From NCBI GenBank assembly GCA_003162395.1, contig PMON01000081.1, forward strand, positions 286 through 55,364: a stretch of 55,079 bases of DNA, read 5' to 3'. The translations under genes and the position numbers were made by a program. The notes under the pieces were generated by a model. It saw only the letters and a program-made list of their open reading frames with translations. It was not told the origin of the DNA and did not search any database. The stretch is from Acidimicrobiaceae bacterium. GTDB taxonomy: Bacteria > Actinomycetota > Acidimicrobiia > Acidimicrobiales > RAAP-2. Shown piece after piece: positions 33,382 to 42,495 of this stretch; positions within the stretch are counted from its first letter, which is position 1; each line of letters opens with the position of its first letter.

Positions 33382-34679
33382 GACCCGACCGCCCGCACCG
33401 CGCCGTCCGCTGCGGCGCGCTCGAGGAGCGCCTCGATCGGCTCGGCGGACTGGACGCCCGAGGCGAGGTCGCGCACGACAACGGTCAGGCTCTCGAGCTC
33501 GGCGGGACCGATGATGAGCGCAAGGGGCGCCCCGGCGCGGTCGGCCTGCTTCAGCTGGGCGCGCATGGACCTCGCGTCGTAGGAGCGAGCGGCGCGAATG
33601 CCGATGCGGCGGAGCGCCAGGACGAGGTCGCGCGCGACCTCCCCGCCGGTCACGTCGACGACGAAGACCTCGGGGTCGCGCGACGCCGCAGGGAGCACGC
33701 CTTCGGCGTCGCAGGCGAGCAGGACGCGCTCGATGCCGCTCCCGAACCCGATGCCCGGCGTCGGCGGACCGCCCAGCGCCTCGGCGAGCAGGTCGTAGCG
33801 CCCGCCGCCACCGATCGCGTCGCTCGCGGACTCGAGCGCGGTCCCCGTGAACTCGAACGTCGTGCGCGTGTAGTAGTCGAGCCCCCGCACGAGGCGTCCG
33901 TCGAGGGCCCAGGCGACCCCGGCTGCGTCGAGGCCGGCAGTGACGCGCGCGAGGTGTGCCGTGCACGGCGCGCAGAGCCGCTCAGCGAGCCTCGGCGCGG
34001 TGTCCGCGACGGCCCGGCAGGTCTCGCGCTTGCAGTCGAACACGCGCATCGGGTTGCGCGACCAGGTCGTCGCGTGCTCGTCGCACAGCTCAGTCTCGTG
34101 CGAGGCCAGGTACGAGCGGAGCTCCTCGAGGTACGCGGGGCGGCACTCGAGGTCGCCCAGCGAGTTGAGGCGCAGCGTGAACCGCGTCAGCCCCAGCGCG
34201 ACGTAGAAGTCGTGGGCGAGCGAGATGACCTCGACGTCGACGTCGGGATCCTCGGTGCCGAGCACCTCGACGCCCACCTGGTGGTGCTGGCGGTACCGAC
34301 CGGCCTGGGCCTGCTCGTAGCGGAACGCCGGCGTCACGTACCAGACCCGCCACGGGACGCCAGGGTGGTGCTGGACGAAGGCGCGCACGATCGGGGCCGT
34401 GCCCTCAGGGCGCAGCGCCAGGCGCCGGCCGCTGCGGTCCTCGAACTCGTACATCTCTTTGTTGACGATCTCGGAGGCATCGCCGATGCCGCGGCGGAAG
34501 ACGCGCGCGTCCTCGAACGCCGGGGTGTGGGCGAGGCCGAATCCGTGACGCGTGGCCAGCTGCGCGAACGTCGCGATCAGCGCCTCCCACCGCGCTGACT
34601 CGGGAGGGAGCACGTCGTGGGTCCCCTTCGGGCTGCGCGGTGCCTCGCTCGCCTCGTCGCGACCCGACTCGTCGCTCAC
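33378..34679 (-). CDS. hisS: Histidyl-tRNA synthetase
   Basis: Class IIa synthetase, 433 residues with the GTG at 34679. Motif 1 region KGTHDVLPPESARW, motif 2 RPEGTAPIVRAFV and TPAFRYEQAQAGRYRQHHQ, the histidine-specific RGLDYYTRTTFE and GGGGRYDLLAEALGG, and motif 3 PTPGIGFGSGIERVLL. The C-terminal anticodon domain begins near VFVVDVTGGE. Start overlaps the rel stop by four bases. Confidence 0.94.
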   Translation of the reverse strand: MSDESGRDEASEAPRSPKGTHDVLPPESARWEALIATFAQLATRHGFGLAHTPAFEDARVFRRGIGDASEIVNKEMYEFEDRSGRRLALRPEGTAPIVRAFVQHHPGVPWRVWYVTPAFRYEQAQAGRYRQHHQVGVEVLGTEDPDVDVEVISLAHDFYVALGLTRFTLRLNSLGDLECRPAYLEELRSYLASHETELCDEHATTWSRNPMRVFDCKRETCRAVADTAPRLAERLCAPCTAHLARVTAGLDAAGVAWALDGRLVRGLDYYTRTTFEFTGTALESASDAIGGGGRYDLLAEALGGPPTPGIGFGSGIERVLLACDAEGVLPAASRDPEVFVVDVTGGEVARDLVLALRRIGIRAARSYDARSMRAQLKQADRAGAPLALIIGPAELESLTVVVRDLASGVQSAEPIEALLERAAADGAVRAVGS

Positions 34680-36892
34680 TTGCCGCGACCGGGCAGCTGG
34701 CGAAACGCGTCGTACACGCCGTCGACGTGCTTCAGCTGCGTGAGCACGCTGGCGAGGTGCGACGGGTCGGCGAGCTCGACCTCGAAGGTCATCTTGACCA
34801 CGCGGTCCGGCGTGGTGGTCGAGTGCGACGCGACGATGTTGAGGTGGCTCTCGGCCATCACGGCGCTCACGTCGGCGAGCAGTCGCGATCGGTCGAACGC
34901 GCGCACGTCGAGGGTCACGCGGAACGCCGAGGTGCTCGAGGCGTCCCACTCGACCTCGACCACGCGCTGGCGTGACTCCGAAGCGAGCGCCGTCGCGTTC
35001 GAGCAGTCCGTGCGGTGCACGGACACCCCCCTGCCCTGGGTGACGAAGCCCATGATCTGGTCGCCCGGCACCGGTGAGCAGCACTTGGCCAAGAGCACCA
35101 TCACGTCGTCGAGCCCCTCGACGTAGATGCCCGCGTTGCGCCTGGTGCCCGTCCCCAGCCGCGGGCCCCTCGCGACGGTCGTCGGGAGCGTCTCGTCGTC
35201 GCCGCCGCGCAGCTCGCGCTGGAGGCGCTGGACGGCGGACTGCGAGGAGATCTGGCTCTCCCCGATGGCGGCAAGCAGCGCGTCGAGGTCGGCGAGGTTG
35301 AGCTGGGCGGCGACGGTGAGCAGGGCGGCAGAGGACATCGAGGTCTGGATGGGCAGGCTCGCGCGTCGCAGTGCGCGGGTGAGCTCGTCGCGCCCGGCCT
35401 CGATCGAGTCCTCGCGACGCTCGCGCGAGAACCACTGGCGGATCTTGGCCTTGGCCCTGGTCGACTGCACGAAGCTCGACCAGTCGCGCGACGGGCCTGC
35501 GGTCTCGGCCTTGGACGTGACCACCTCGACCACGTCGGCGGAGTTGAGCCTGGTGTCGAGGGGCACGAGGCGCCCGTTCACCTTGGCCCCCACGCAGTGG
35601 TGGCCGACCTCGGTGTGCACCGCGTAGGCGAAGTCGATCGGGGTCGCCCCCGCCACGAGCGCGATCACGCGTCCCTTTGGGGTGAACACGTAGACCTCGT
35701 CCTGTTCCAAGTCGAGCTTCAGCGCCTCGAGGAAGTCGATCGCGTCGGTCGACTCCTGCTCGGTGTCGGTGAGCCGGCGCATCCACTCGAGCTCGCCGGG
35801 CGTCGAGTGCCCCTTGTAGCCCCAGTGCGCCGCGATGCCGTACTCGGCACGCCGGTGCATCTCTTGTGTCCGGATCTGGACCTCGATCGGCTTGCCGTGC
35901 GGGCCGATCACCGTCGTGTGGAGGGACTGGTAGAGGTTGAACTTGGGCTGGTTGATGTAGTCCTTGAACCGTCCCTGGACGGGGTGCCACAGCGCGTGCA
36001 GCGTGCCGAGCACCGCCCAGCAGTCGTGCTCGTCGGCGACGATCGCGCGAAGCCCGACGAGGTCGAAGATCTCGTCGAACTCCTTGCCATTGACCACCAT
36101 CTTTTCGTAGATGCTCCAGAGGTGCTTCGGGCGTCCCATCAACTCGGCGTCGATGTGCTGGCCCTCGAGCTTCTGGCGAAGCGTCGCGCTGACCTCGCTC
36201 ACGTACAGCTCTCGCTCGGGCGTCCTCGACGCGGCCATCTGCTCGATCTCGGCGTAGCGCTTCGGCTGCAGCGTCGCGAACGCGAGGTCCTCCAGCTGCC
36301 AGCGGACCTGCTGGACGCCCAGGCGGTGCGCGAGCGGTGCGTAGACGTCGAGTGTCTCCTGTGCCGTCATGCGCTGGGAGACCTCGGGCATGACCGCGAT
36401 CGTGCGCATGTTGTGCAATCGGTCGGCGAGCTTGATGAGCAGCACGCGCCAGTCCGACGCCATGGCCAGGAACATCTTTCGGATGGTGGCTGCCTGCTGG
36501 GCCTCCTTCGAGTCGAACTCGAGGCGGTCGAGCTTGGTCACGCCGTCGACCACCCGGGCGACGACCTCGCCGAACTGGGCGCGGACGTGCGCGAGGCTCA
36601 TGCCCGTGTCCTCGACGGCGTCGTGCAGGAGCGCGGCCGCCACCGTGGCCGCGTCCAGGCCGAGCTCGGCCACGGTCTGGGCGACCGCGACGGGGTGGGT
36701 CACGTAGTCCTCGCCCGAGCGACGGACCTGGCCTCGGTGGGCGAGCTCGGCCGCCCGGGCCGCCTCCACGATCGCGCTGTCGTCCTCGCCGGGCCGCAAA
36801 GCGGCGAAGGACTCGAGGATGGGCGCCAGGAGCTCTTCGAGGGCAGGGTCCGCCGACGGGCGCGACCGGCTGGTCGTGACGACGCTCGCCAT
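34676..36892 (-). CDS. rel: Bifunctional (p)ppGpp synthetase/hydrolase
   Basis: Stringent-response enzyme, 738 residues. The N-terminal HD hydrolase domain is intact (HRGQVRRSGEDYVTHP, LLHDAVEDT with His90-Asp91). The synthetase domain shows ADRLHNMRT, FDEIFDLVGLRAIV and RFKDYINQPKFNLYQSLHT. TGS domain: VYVFTPKGRVIALVAGATPIDFAYAVHTE. A conserved-Cys region (VLLAKCCSPVPGDQIMGFVT) and C-terminal ACT domain follow. TAGGCT ends six bases before the ATG. First gene of the rel-hisS-aspS-rarA unit. Confidence 0.95.
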   Translation of the reverse strand: MASVVTTSRSRPSADPALEELLAPILESFAALRPGEDDSAIVEAARAAELAHRGQVRRSGEDYVTHPVAVAQTVAELGLDAATVAAALLHDAVEDTGMSLAHVRAQFGEVVARVVDGVTKLDRLEFDSKEAQQAATIRKMFLAMASDWRVLLIKLADRLHNMRTIAVMPEVSQRMTAQETLDVYAPLAHRLGVQQVRWQLEDLAFATLQPKRYAEIEQMAASRTPERELYVSEVSATLRQKLEGQHIDAELMGRPKHLWSIYEKMVVNGKEFDEIFDLVGLRAIVADEHDCWAVLGTLHALWHPVQGRFKDYINQPKFNLYQSLHTTVIGPHGKPIEVQIRTQEMHRRAEYGIAAHWGYKGHSTPGELEWMRRLTDTEQESTDAIDFLEALKLDLEQDEVYVFTPKGRVIALVAGATPIDFAYAVHTEVGHHCVGAKVNGRLVPLDTRLNSADVVEVVTSKAETAGPSRDWSSFVQSTRAKAKIRQWFSRERREDSIEAGRDELTRALRRASLPIQTSMSSAALLTVAAQLNLADLDALLAAIGESQISSQSAVQRLQRELRGGDDETLPTTVARGPRLGTGTRRNAGIYVEGLDDVMVLLAKCCSPVPGDQIMGFVTQGRGVSVHRTDCSNATALASESRQRVVEVEWDASSTSAFRVTLDVRAFDRSRLLADVSAVMAESHLNIVASHSTTTPDRVVKMTFEVELADPSHLASVLTQLKHVDGVYDAFRQLPGRGK

Positions 36893-36904
36893 CAGCCCAG
36901 CCTA
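36893..36904 (-). promoter_or_regulatory. Putative leaderless promoter of rel (TAGGCT, N6, ATG)
   Basis: TAGGCT (36904-36899, minus strand), GGGCTG, ATG, in the 22-base gap after secF. Confidence 0.55.
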
Positions 36905-36914
36905 CTGAGCAGGT

Positions 36915-38225
36915 TCAGCGCTTCTTCTGTTTTCGGGCCCTCGGCGCGATGACCGGCGCGCTCTGCGGGGGAACCGTTGACGCACCCTGCGCGGGCCGCG
37001 ACGCAGGGCTCTGAGGTGCGCTCGGCCGCACGGTCGGCCGGGTCGCGGCGCCCGTCCTCGCGGCAGGTGCGGCCAGGGAGAACGTCGCGGCATCCTGTGC
37101 GCTGAACGAGATGCTGCGCTCTCCTTTGGACACGAGGCGCTTGCGGATCGCGACGTACTTCGCCTCGCGCTCCTTCAGGATCGCGAGCAGCGGTGAGGCG
37201 ATGAAGATCGACGAGTACGCACCAGAGAGGAGCCCGACGGTGAGGGCCACGCCGTAGTTCTGGAGCGTCACGGCGCCGAGCAACTCGGCGCCGACGAGCA
37301 GCACCGACAAGACCGGCAGGATCGCCACCATGGACGTGTTGATCGACCGCGCCAGGGTCTGGTTCATGGAGAGGTTGACCATGGTCGAGTAGGTCATCCG
37401 GCCGGCCGCGGCGAAGGGCTTGGTGTTGTCGCGGACGCGGTCGAACACCACGACGGTGTCGTAGAGCGAGTACCCGAGGATGGTCAGGATCGCGATCACG
37501 GTGTCAGGGGTCACCTGGAAGCCGAAGATCGCGTAGATCCCGACGGTGACCGCGAGGTCGTGGAGCATGGCGATGAACGCCGCGAGCGCCATCTTCGGCT
37601 CGAAGCGCAACGAGATGTAGGCGACGACCGCAACGAAGAACGCGATCAGGGCCTGGATCGCCTTCTGGGTGATCTGGCTGCCCCAGGTCGGGCCGACGAA
37701 CGTCATCGACACCTTGTTGAGGTCCTTGACGTGCGCGAGCTTCGCAAGGGCCGCGATGACCCCTTTCGAAGCCTGCGCCTGCTGCTTGGCGGACAGCCCG
37801 TTGAGGTCTGCCTGCACCTGGAGCGTCGACTGGCCTGACGGCGGTGTCAGGATCTCGACGATGGGCTGGCTGAGGTAGGGCGAGACGGCGTTGACCGCCG
37901 ATTGCTGGCTCACGTTGGGCGCGAGCACGGTCCAGGTCGAGCCGCCCTTGAAGTCGATCCCGAGGTTCAGTCCCTTCACGCCCAGGGCGGTCATGCCGAT
38001 GATGATGATCGCCCCGGAGATGCCGAACCAGATCTTGCGCCGCCCGACGAAGTCGAAGCTCGTGAGGCCCCGGTACAGCCGTCGAAATGGCCCGAGCTTC
38101 GCGCGCTCGCGCGCCTCGGCCGGCGTCTGGGGGGCGAGGTCGGCCTCGAGCTCGGCCTCGAGCTCGAGCTCGTCCTGCTCGGTCGCCGAGGCCGGTGCCT
38201 TCGCTGGATCCTCGACGCCGGTCAC
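36915..38225 (-). CDS. secF: Protein translocase subunit SecF
   Basis: Partner of SecD in proton-driven late-stage export. 436 residues with the GTG at 38225. An unusual acidic N-terminus repeats Glu-Leu/Ala (DELELEAELEADL) before the first membrane segment. GLNLGIDFKGGSTW is the SecF signature; six membrane segments follow, including LTILGYSLYDTVVVFDRVRDN and LARSINTSMVAILPVLSVLL. The C-terminal 70 residues are Pro/Ala/Arg-rich and end in a basic cluster, longer than in E. coli. GTGA overlap with secD. Confidence 0.93.
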   Translation of the reverse strand: MTGVEDPAKAPASATEQDELELEAELEADLAPQTPAEARERAKLGPFRRLYRGLTSFDFVGRRKIWFGISGAIIIIGMTALGVKGLNLGIDFKGGSTWTVLAPNVSQQSAVNAVSPYLSQPIVEILTPPSGQSTLQVQADLNGLSAKQQAQASKGVIAALAKLAHVKDLNKVSMTFVGPTWGSQITQKAIQALIAFFVAVVAYISLRFEPKMALAAFIAMLHDLAVTVGIYAIFGFQVTPDTVIAILTILGYSLYDTVVVFDRVRDNTKPFAAAGRMTYSTMVNLSMNQTLARSINTSMVAILPVLSVLLVGAELLGAVTLQNYGVALTVGLLSGAYSSIFIASPLLAILKEREAKYVAIRKRLVSKGERSISFSAQDAATFSLAAPAARTGAATRPTVRPSAPQSPASRPAQGASTVPPQSAPVIAPRARKQKKR

Positions 38226-39805
38226 GCCGGCACGCCCCTGGCACCGAGTCCACTCGCGACCCCGATGTGACGCATCGAGGTGAGGCGCTCGTTGCGGGCC
38301 AGGAGGTAGACCGCGGGGCGCGTGAAGAACCAGGTGACGATCACGTCGAGCAGGGTCGAGAGCCCGAGGAAGAACGCGAACCCGCGAACGGAGCCCACGG
38401 CGAGGAAGAACAGCAGCACCGCGGCGAGCAGCGACACGGTGTCTGCCGCCAATACGGTTCGCCACGCCGAGGCGAAGCCTCGGTCAAGCGAGGTGCGCAC
38501 GGTCCTGCCCGAGCGCGCCTCGTCCTTCAGCCGCTCGAAGTAGACGATGTAGCTGTCGGTCGTGATGCCGATCGAGACAATGAGGCCCGTGACGCCCGCG
38601 AGATCGAAGCTCGGGGCGACCGAGGTCCGGCCGAGTGCGGAGATCAGCGCCCAGAGGATGGCGGCGGTCACGGCGAGCCCCGTGAGCACGACGGCGCCCA
38701 AGAGCCGGTAGTAGAAGAGGACGTAGAGGAGCACGAGGGCGAGCCCGGCGAGCCCCGCGCCGAGGCCCGCGACCAGCGCGGCGTGCCCGAGCGTCGGGGA
38801 CACGGACTCTGAGGTCAGCACCTTGAGCGGCACGGGCAGCGAGCCATAGGTGAGGTCCGCGGCGAGCAGGTTCGCCTGTGACTGGCTGAGCGAGCCAGAG
38901 ACCTCGACGGAGCCGGCGAAGGACGTCCAGGCGGCCTGCGTCGGCTGGATGATCGGCGCGGAGATGACCTGGCCGTCGAGCTCGATCGCCATGTACTCGT
39001 GGAAGTACTGCTTGGTGGCCGCGTCCCACTCCTTGGACCCCGTCGACGTCAGGCTGCAGTCGACCACCCACTGACCGAGCTGGTTCTGGTTCGCGCTCGC
39101 GTTCGCGACCTCCTTGCCGAGCATGACGGCTGGGAACAGCACGTAACGCGCGTACTGGGTGGTGCTCGGGTTGTAATCGAAAGCGTTCTCGACAACGAAC
39201 TTGCTGGCCACCTGGGGCAGCGCGTCTTGGTCCGAGGTGATCGAGGGAACGTTGAGGAACTTCGAGTCCGCGCCGATGTTGTTCGACACGTAGCCGGCCG
39301 ACGAGTTGGGGTCGGGGGTGACCTGGTAGTTCGGATTGCTAAGGGAGAGCTGGTTTGCAGGCGTGCAGGTCGGGATGTTGAGCGGGCTCACCGGCTTGTG
39401 GTGGGTCGGCTTCACGTAGGGCGGGGCGCCGCACTCGACGGGACGGAAGAGCAGCTGTGCGGTCGACGAGATGATGCTGAGGAGCTTGCGGGCGTCCTTC
39501 ACGCCCGGCACCTGCACGATGATCTGGCTGCCCTGGATCTCGACCGTCGCGCCCGAGACGCCGATCCCCTGCACGCGCTCGCGGATGATCGTCTCTGTGA
39601 CGGCGAGCTGGGACGCGGTAATCGTCCGACCCGGCGCGGGGGTCAAGACGACCTCGGCGCCACCCGCGAGGTCCAAGCCGAGCTTGGGTGTCCAGCCCGC
39701 AGAGATCGTCGCGAACAACGAGCCGAACGAGATGGCCAGCATCACGAAGAGGCTGATCATGAGCCCGCGCCTGCGTCGGGCTGCGCTGATCGACGAGGCG
39801 CTCAC
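38222..39805 (-). CDS. secD: Protein translocase subunit SecD
   Basis: 527 residues. A first membrane segment (LMISLFVMLAISFGSLFATISA) leads to GLDLAGGAEVVL, the SecD D1 motif. The periplasmic P1 domain holds VQGIGVSGATVEIQGSQIIVQVPG. It carries a long insertion rich in Ser/Asn/Pro/Thr. Then VSPTLGHAALVAGLGAGLAGL and ITTDSYIVYFERLKDEARSG enter the membrane domain. Start overlaps yajC by four bases. Confidence 0.93.
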   Translation of the reverse strand: MSASSISAARRRRGLMISLFVMLAISFGSLFATISAGWTPKLGLDLAGGAEVVLTPAPGRTITASQLAVTETIIRERVQGIGVSGATVEIQGSQIIVQVPGVKDARKLLSIISSTAQLLFRPVECGAPPYVKPTHHKPVSPLNIPTCTPANQLSLSNPNYQVTPDPNSSAGYVSNNIGADSKFLNVPSITSDQDALPQVASKFVVENAFDYNPSTTQYARYVLFPAVMLGKEVANASANQNQLGQWVVDCSLTSTGSKEWDAATKQYFHEYMAIELDGQVISAPIIQPTQAAWTSFAGSVEVSGSLSQSQANLLAADLTYGSLPVPLKVLTSESVSPTLGHAALVAGLGAGLAGLALVLLYVLFYYRLLGAVVLTGLAVTAAILWALISALGRTSVAPSFDLAGVTGLIVSIGITTDSYIVYFERLKDEARSGRTVRTSLDRGFASAWRTVLAADTVSLLAAVLLFFLAVGSVRGFAFFLGLSTLLDVIVTWFFTRPAVYLLARNERLTSMRHIGVASGLGARGVPA

Positions 39806-40257
39806 GGGGCGTCCGGCTCCTTGCCGTGGGTCTCGTCGGTCGCGGCGGGCGTCGGGGGTCCCTCCGTCCCGTCGAAGCCGGGCGGGGGTCCCTCGAACTG
39901 CGCGGCCTCGCCGTCAGCGACCTCCGTCGGCGGCTCGGGTGCGGTCAGCTTCTTGCCGATCGCCTGGCGCAAAAAGACGAGCTCGGTCCCGTTGCCGGTC
40001 GAGACCGTGACGCGATCGCCCTCTTCGGCAACGATCGTGCCCACGAGCCCGCCGATCGTCGCGATCTCGTCGCCGACGTTGGCGGTCTTCACCTGCTCGC
40101 GAGACTGGCGCTGGCGTTGGGACCTCGGACGAATGATGAGGAAGTAGAACAGCCCGAAAAGTGCCACGATGATCAGCAGCGTGTACGAGTTCCCCGAGGA
40201 CTTGGTGGTCTTGGTCGTGGCCGCGGAAAGGACGTGTGCGGCCATCAAATGCAACAA
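39802..40257 (-). CDS. yajC: Preprotein translocase subunit YajC
   Basis: Small membrane partner of SecDF. 151 residues from a TTG at 40257, or 147 from the ATG at 40245. One membrane segment (TLLIIVALFGLFYFLIIRP), then RSQRQRQSREQVKTANVGDEIATIGGLVGTIV, the family core, and an acidic, Pro-rich C-terminal tail of about 50 residues. A strong GGGAGG lies six bases before the TTG but 18 before the ATG, so the TTG is preferred. Overlaps secD by four bases. Confidence 0.9.
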   Translation of the reverse strand: MLHLMAAHVLSAATTKTTKSSGNSYTLLIIVALFGLFYFLIIRPRSQRQRQSREQVKTANVGDEIATIGGLVGTIVAEEGDRVTVSTGNGTELVFLRQAIGKKLTAPEPPTEVADGEAAQFEGPPPGFDGTEGPPTPAATDETHGKEPDAP

Positions 40258-40290
40258 GGTGTGCCTCCCGAATTGACCCTGAGCACCCTA
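40258..40290 (-). promoter_or_regulatory. Promoter and Shine-Dalgarno of yajC-secD-secF
   Basis: TAGGGT (40290-40285, minus strand) as -10 candidate and GGGAGG (40269-40264), six bases before a TTG start. The Shine-Dalgarno position is what selects the TTG over the downstream ATG. Confidence 0.45.
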
Positions 40291-40321
40291 GCCGAGCACT
40301 GCCGCGAGGCTCATTGCAGGT

Positions 40322-41377
40322 CTACAGGAGCCGGCCGTTCCCTCTCGACACTCCGAGGTGTTCGAACGCTCGCTCCGTCGCGACGCGGCCGCGAGGCGTG
40401 CGGTGCAGCAGACCTTGTCGGATGAGGTAGGGCTCGTAGGCCTCCTCGATCGTCTCGGTCTCCTCGCCGACGGCGTGCGCGAGCGTCGTGAGCCCGACGG
40501 GGTTGCCGTCGAATCGGACCGCGAGCGTGTGCAGGATCGCGAGGTCGAGCTTGTCGAGGCCGAGCGCGTCGACGCCGAACAGCGCGAGCCCCTGGGCGGC
40601 CACGTCGCGGGTGACCTCGCTGTGCTCACGGACCTCGGCGAAGTCCCGGACCCGGCGAAGGAGCCGGTTGGCGATCCTCGGCGTGCCGCGGCTGCGCGTG
40701 GCGATCTCCTCGGCGCCGCCCGGGGTGATCGGGATGCCGAGCAGCCGTGCGGACCTCGCCACGATCCGCTCGAGGTCGCTCGAGTCATACAGGTCGAGCC
40801 GCCCGACGAACCCGAAACGGTCGCGAAGGGGGCTCGCGACGAGCCCCGTGCGCGTCGTCGCGCCGACCAGCGTGAAGCGCGGGAGGTCGAGTCGGAGCGA
40901 GCGCGCGGTCGGACCCTTGCCGAGCATGACGTCGAGCTGGCCCTCTTCCATCGCCGGGTAGAGCACCTCTTCGACCACGCGTGCAAGCCGGTGGATCTCG
41001 TCGATGAACAGGACGTCGCCTTCTTGCAGGTCGGTCAGCGTCGCGGCAAGGTCGCCCGCTCGGGCGAGCACCGGACCCGAGGTGATGCGCAGCCCCACGC
41101 CCATTTCCTGGGCGACGATGCTCGCGAGCGTGGTCTTGCCGAGCCCCGGCGGTCCGGCGAACAAGATGTGATCAACGGGGTGCGATCGTCGGCGCGCGGC
41201 CTCGAGGACGATGGAGAGGTGCTCGACCAGGTCGGGCTGTCCCACGAACTCCGCGAGCGTCCGTGGCCGAAGGCCCGACTCGTCGGCCTCGTCGTGCGGG
41301 ATGAGGGCCGGGTCGACCTCGCGCTCAGGTGCGGCGGCGCCCCCCACGTCCACGAGCTCCTTGCGCGCGGCGCTCAT
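40322..41377 (-). CDS. ruvB: Holliday junction branch-migration helicase RuvB
   Basis: AAA+ motor of the RuvAB complex. 351 residues with the ATG at 41377. [18 protein letters not shown], Walker [10 protein letters not shown] (75-83), Walker [29 protein letters not shown] and the C-terminal winged helix with [25 protein letters not shown] overlap with ruvA. Last gene of ruvCAB, the usual actinobacterial order. Confidence 0.95.
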   Translation of the reverse strand: MSAARKELVDVGGAAAPEREVDPALIPHDEADESGLRPRTLAEFVGQPDLVEHLSIVLEAARRRSHPVDHILFAGPPGLGKTTLASIVAQEMGVGLRITSGPVLARAGDLAATLTDLQEGDVLFIDEIHRLARVVEEVLYPAMEEGQLDVMLGKGPTARSLRLDLPRFTLVGATTRTGLVASPLRDRFGFVGRLDLYDSSDLERIVARSARLLGIPITPGGAEEIATRSRGTPRIANRLLRRVRDFAEVREHSEVTRDVAAQGLALFGVDALGLDKLDLAILHTLAVRFDGNPVGLTTLAHAVGEETETIEEAYEPYLIRQGLLHRTPRGRVATERAFEHLGVSRGNGRLL

Positions 41378-41952
41378 CGTCTCGAGAGAACCCGCAGCGC
41401 CTGGCGCAGCGCGTCCTCGACGCTCGCGGTCTCGTCGAGCTGGTCGATGGCTCGCCGCACCTCCTCGCTCGTATAGCCGAGCTCGCCGAGCGCACCGCGG
41501 ACCTCGGCGCCGACCGACGGGGTCCCGTCCTGCGCAACGGTCGCGGCCTCGGGGACGAGGCGACCGCGCAGCTCGAGGAGGAGCCGAGCCGCGGTCTTGC
41601 GGCCGACCCCGGGGACCGCGCACAGCGCGTCGACGTCGTCGGACGCGAGCGCGCGAGCGAGGGCCTCTGGACCGAGCGACCCCATGATCGACTGGGCGAG
41701 CGTCGGGCCGACGCCGGGTGCGGCGAGCAGGGCCTCGAAGCAGTCGCGCTCCCGCGCGGTCAAGAACCCATAGAGCACGATCGCGTCCTCGCGCACGTGC
41801 GTGTGGATCGCGAGTTCGACCTCGCCGCTGGCCGTCGGCGAGGTCGCCGCCGGGCCGGTCAAAGCGACGCGGTAGCCGACGCCGTTCACGTCCACGATCG
41901 AGGTGCCGTCGGCGAGCCTCGCGGTCAGCTGACCGCGCAGCGAGCCGATCAC
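41374..41952 (-). CDS. ruvA: Holliday junction DNA-binding protein RuvA
   Basis: Tetrameric junction-binding subunit, 192 residues with the GTG at 41952. The N-terminal OB fold ([28 protein letters not shown]), two helix-hairpin-helix motifs ([16 protein letters not shown] and [23 protein letters not shown]) and the C-terminal RuvB-contact domain ([14 protein letters not shown]) are all present. Overlaps ruvC and ruvB by four bases each. Confidence 0.94.
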   Translation of the reverse strand: MIGSLRGQLTARLADGTSIVDVNGVGYRVALTGPAATSPTASGEVELAIHTHVREDAIVLYGFLTARERDCFEALLAAPGVGPTLAQSIMGSLGPEALARALASDDVDALCAVPGVGRKTAARLLLELRGRLVPEAATVAQDGTPSVGAEVRGALGELGYTSEEVRRAIDQLDETASVEDALRQALRVLSRR

Positions 41953-42455
41953 GACGTCTGCTCGGCCAGGCGGACGGCCCGGCGCATCGAGTCGCCCACG
42001 AGGTGGCACATCGCGAGCGCCAGGGCGTCGGCGGCGTCCGGCGGCGGGGTCGTCGCGAGACCCAGCTGGCGGGTCACCATCGCCTGGACCTGGGACTTGG
42101 TGGCCGAGCCATAGCCAACGACCGCCAGCTTCACCTCGTTCGAGGTGTACTGGGCGACCTCGCAGCCATGCGTCGCGGCGCACGACAGGGCGATGCCGCT
42201 CGCCTGGGCGACGCCGATCGCGGTCTTTGCGTTGGTCTGGAAGAACACGCGCTCGACGACGACGACACCCGGGTCGTACTCGATGAGCAGCTCGCGGATC
42301 GACTGGGCGAGCTCGCTGAGCCGTCGGTCGACCGACGCCGCGCGGTCCGTCTCGATCGTGCCGGCCGCAATCGTGGTGAACGTGCCCGCCGCGTCGCGGG
42401 CGAGGAGGCCGTACCCGCACCGCGTGAGCCCGGGATCGATCCCGAGTACGAACAT
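41949..42455 (-). CDS. ruvC: Crossover junction endodeoxyribonuclease RuvC
   Basis: Resolves Holliday junctions. 168 residues. Catalytic acids are Asp7 ([10 protein letters not shown]), Glu68 ([11 protein letters not shown]) and Asp140/Asp143 ([15 protein letters not shown]). TACAGT ends seven bases before the ATG; no Shine-Dalgarno. It starts the ruvC-ruvA-ruvB unit 40 bases after yebC. Confidence 0.95.
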   Translation of the reverse strand: MFVLGIDPGLTRCGYGLLARDAAGTFTTIAAGTIETDRAASVDRRLSELAQSIRELLIEYDPGVVVVERVFFQTNAKTAIGVAQASGIALSCAATHGCEVAQYTSNEVKLAVVGYGSATKSQVQAMVTRQLGLATTPPPDAADALALAMCHLVGDSMRRAVRLAEQTS

Positions 42456-42468
42456 GTGTTCGACTGTA
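42456..42468 (-). promoter_or_regulatory. Putative leaderless promoter of ruvCAB (TACAGT, N7, ATG)
   Basis: TACAGT (42468-42463, minus strand), CGAACAC, ATG. I saw no clear SOS box near it by eye. Confidence 0.5.
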
Positions 42469-42495
42469 GTGGACCGGTCGGTCCGGGCCCGTGAC

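Noticed and set aside
31309-33582. 757-codon plus-strand open frame opposite rarA, aspS and hisS
   Set aside because: Crosses three gene boundaries on the real coding strand and has shadow composition.
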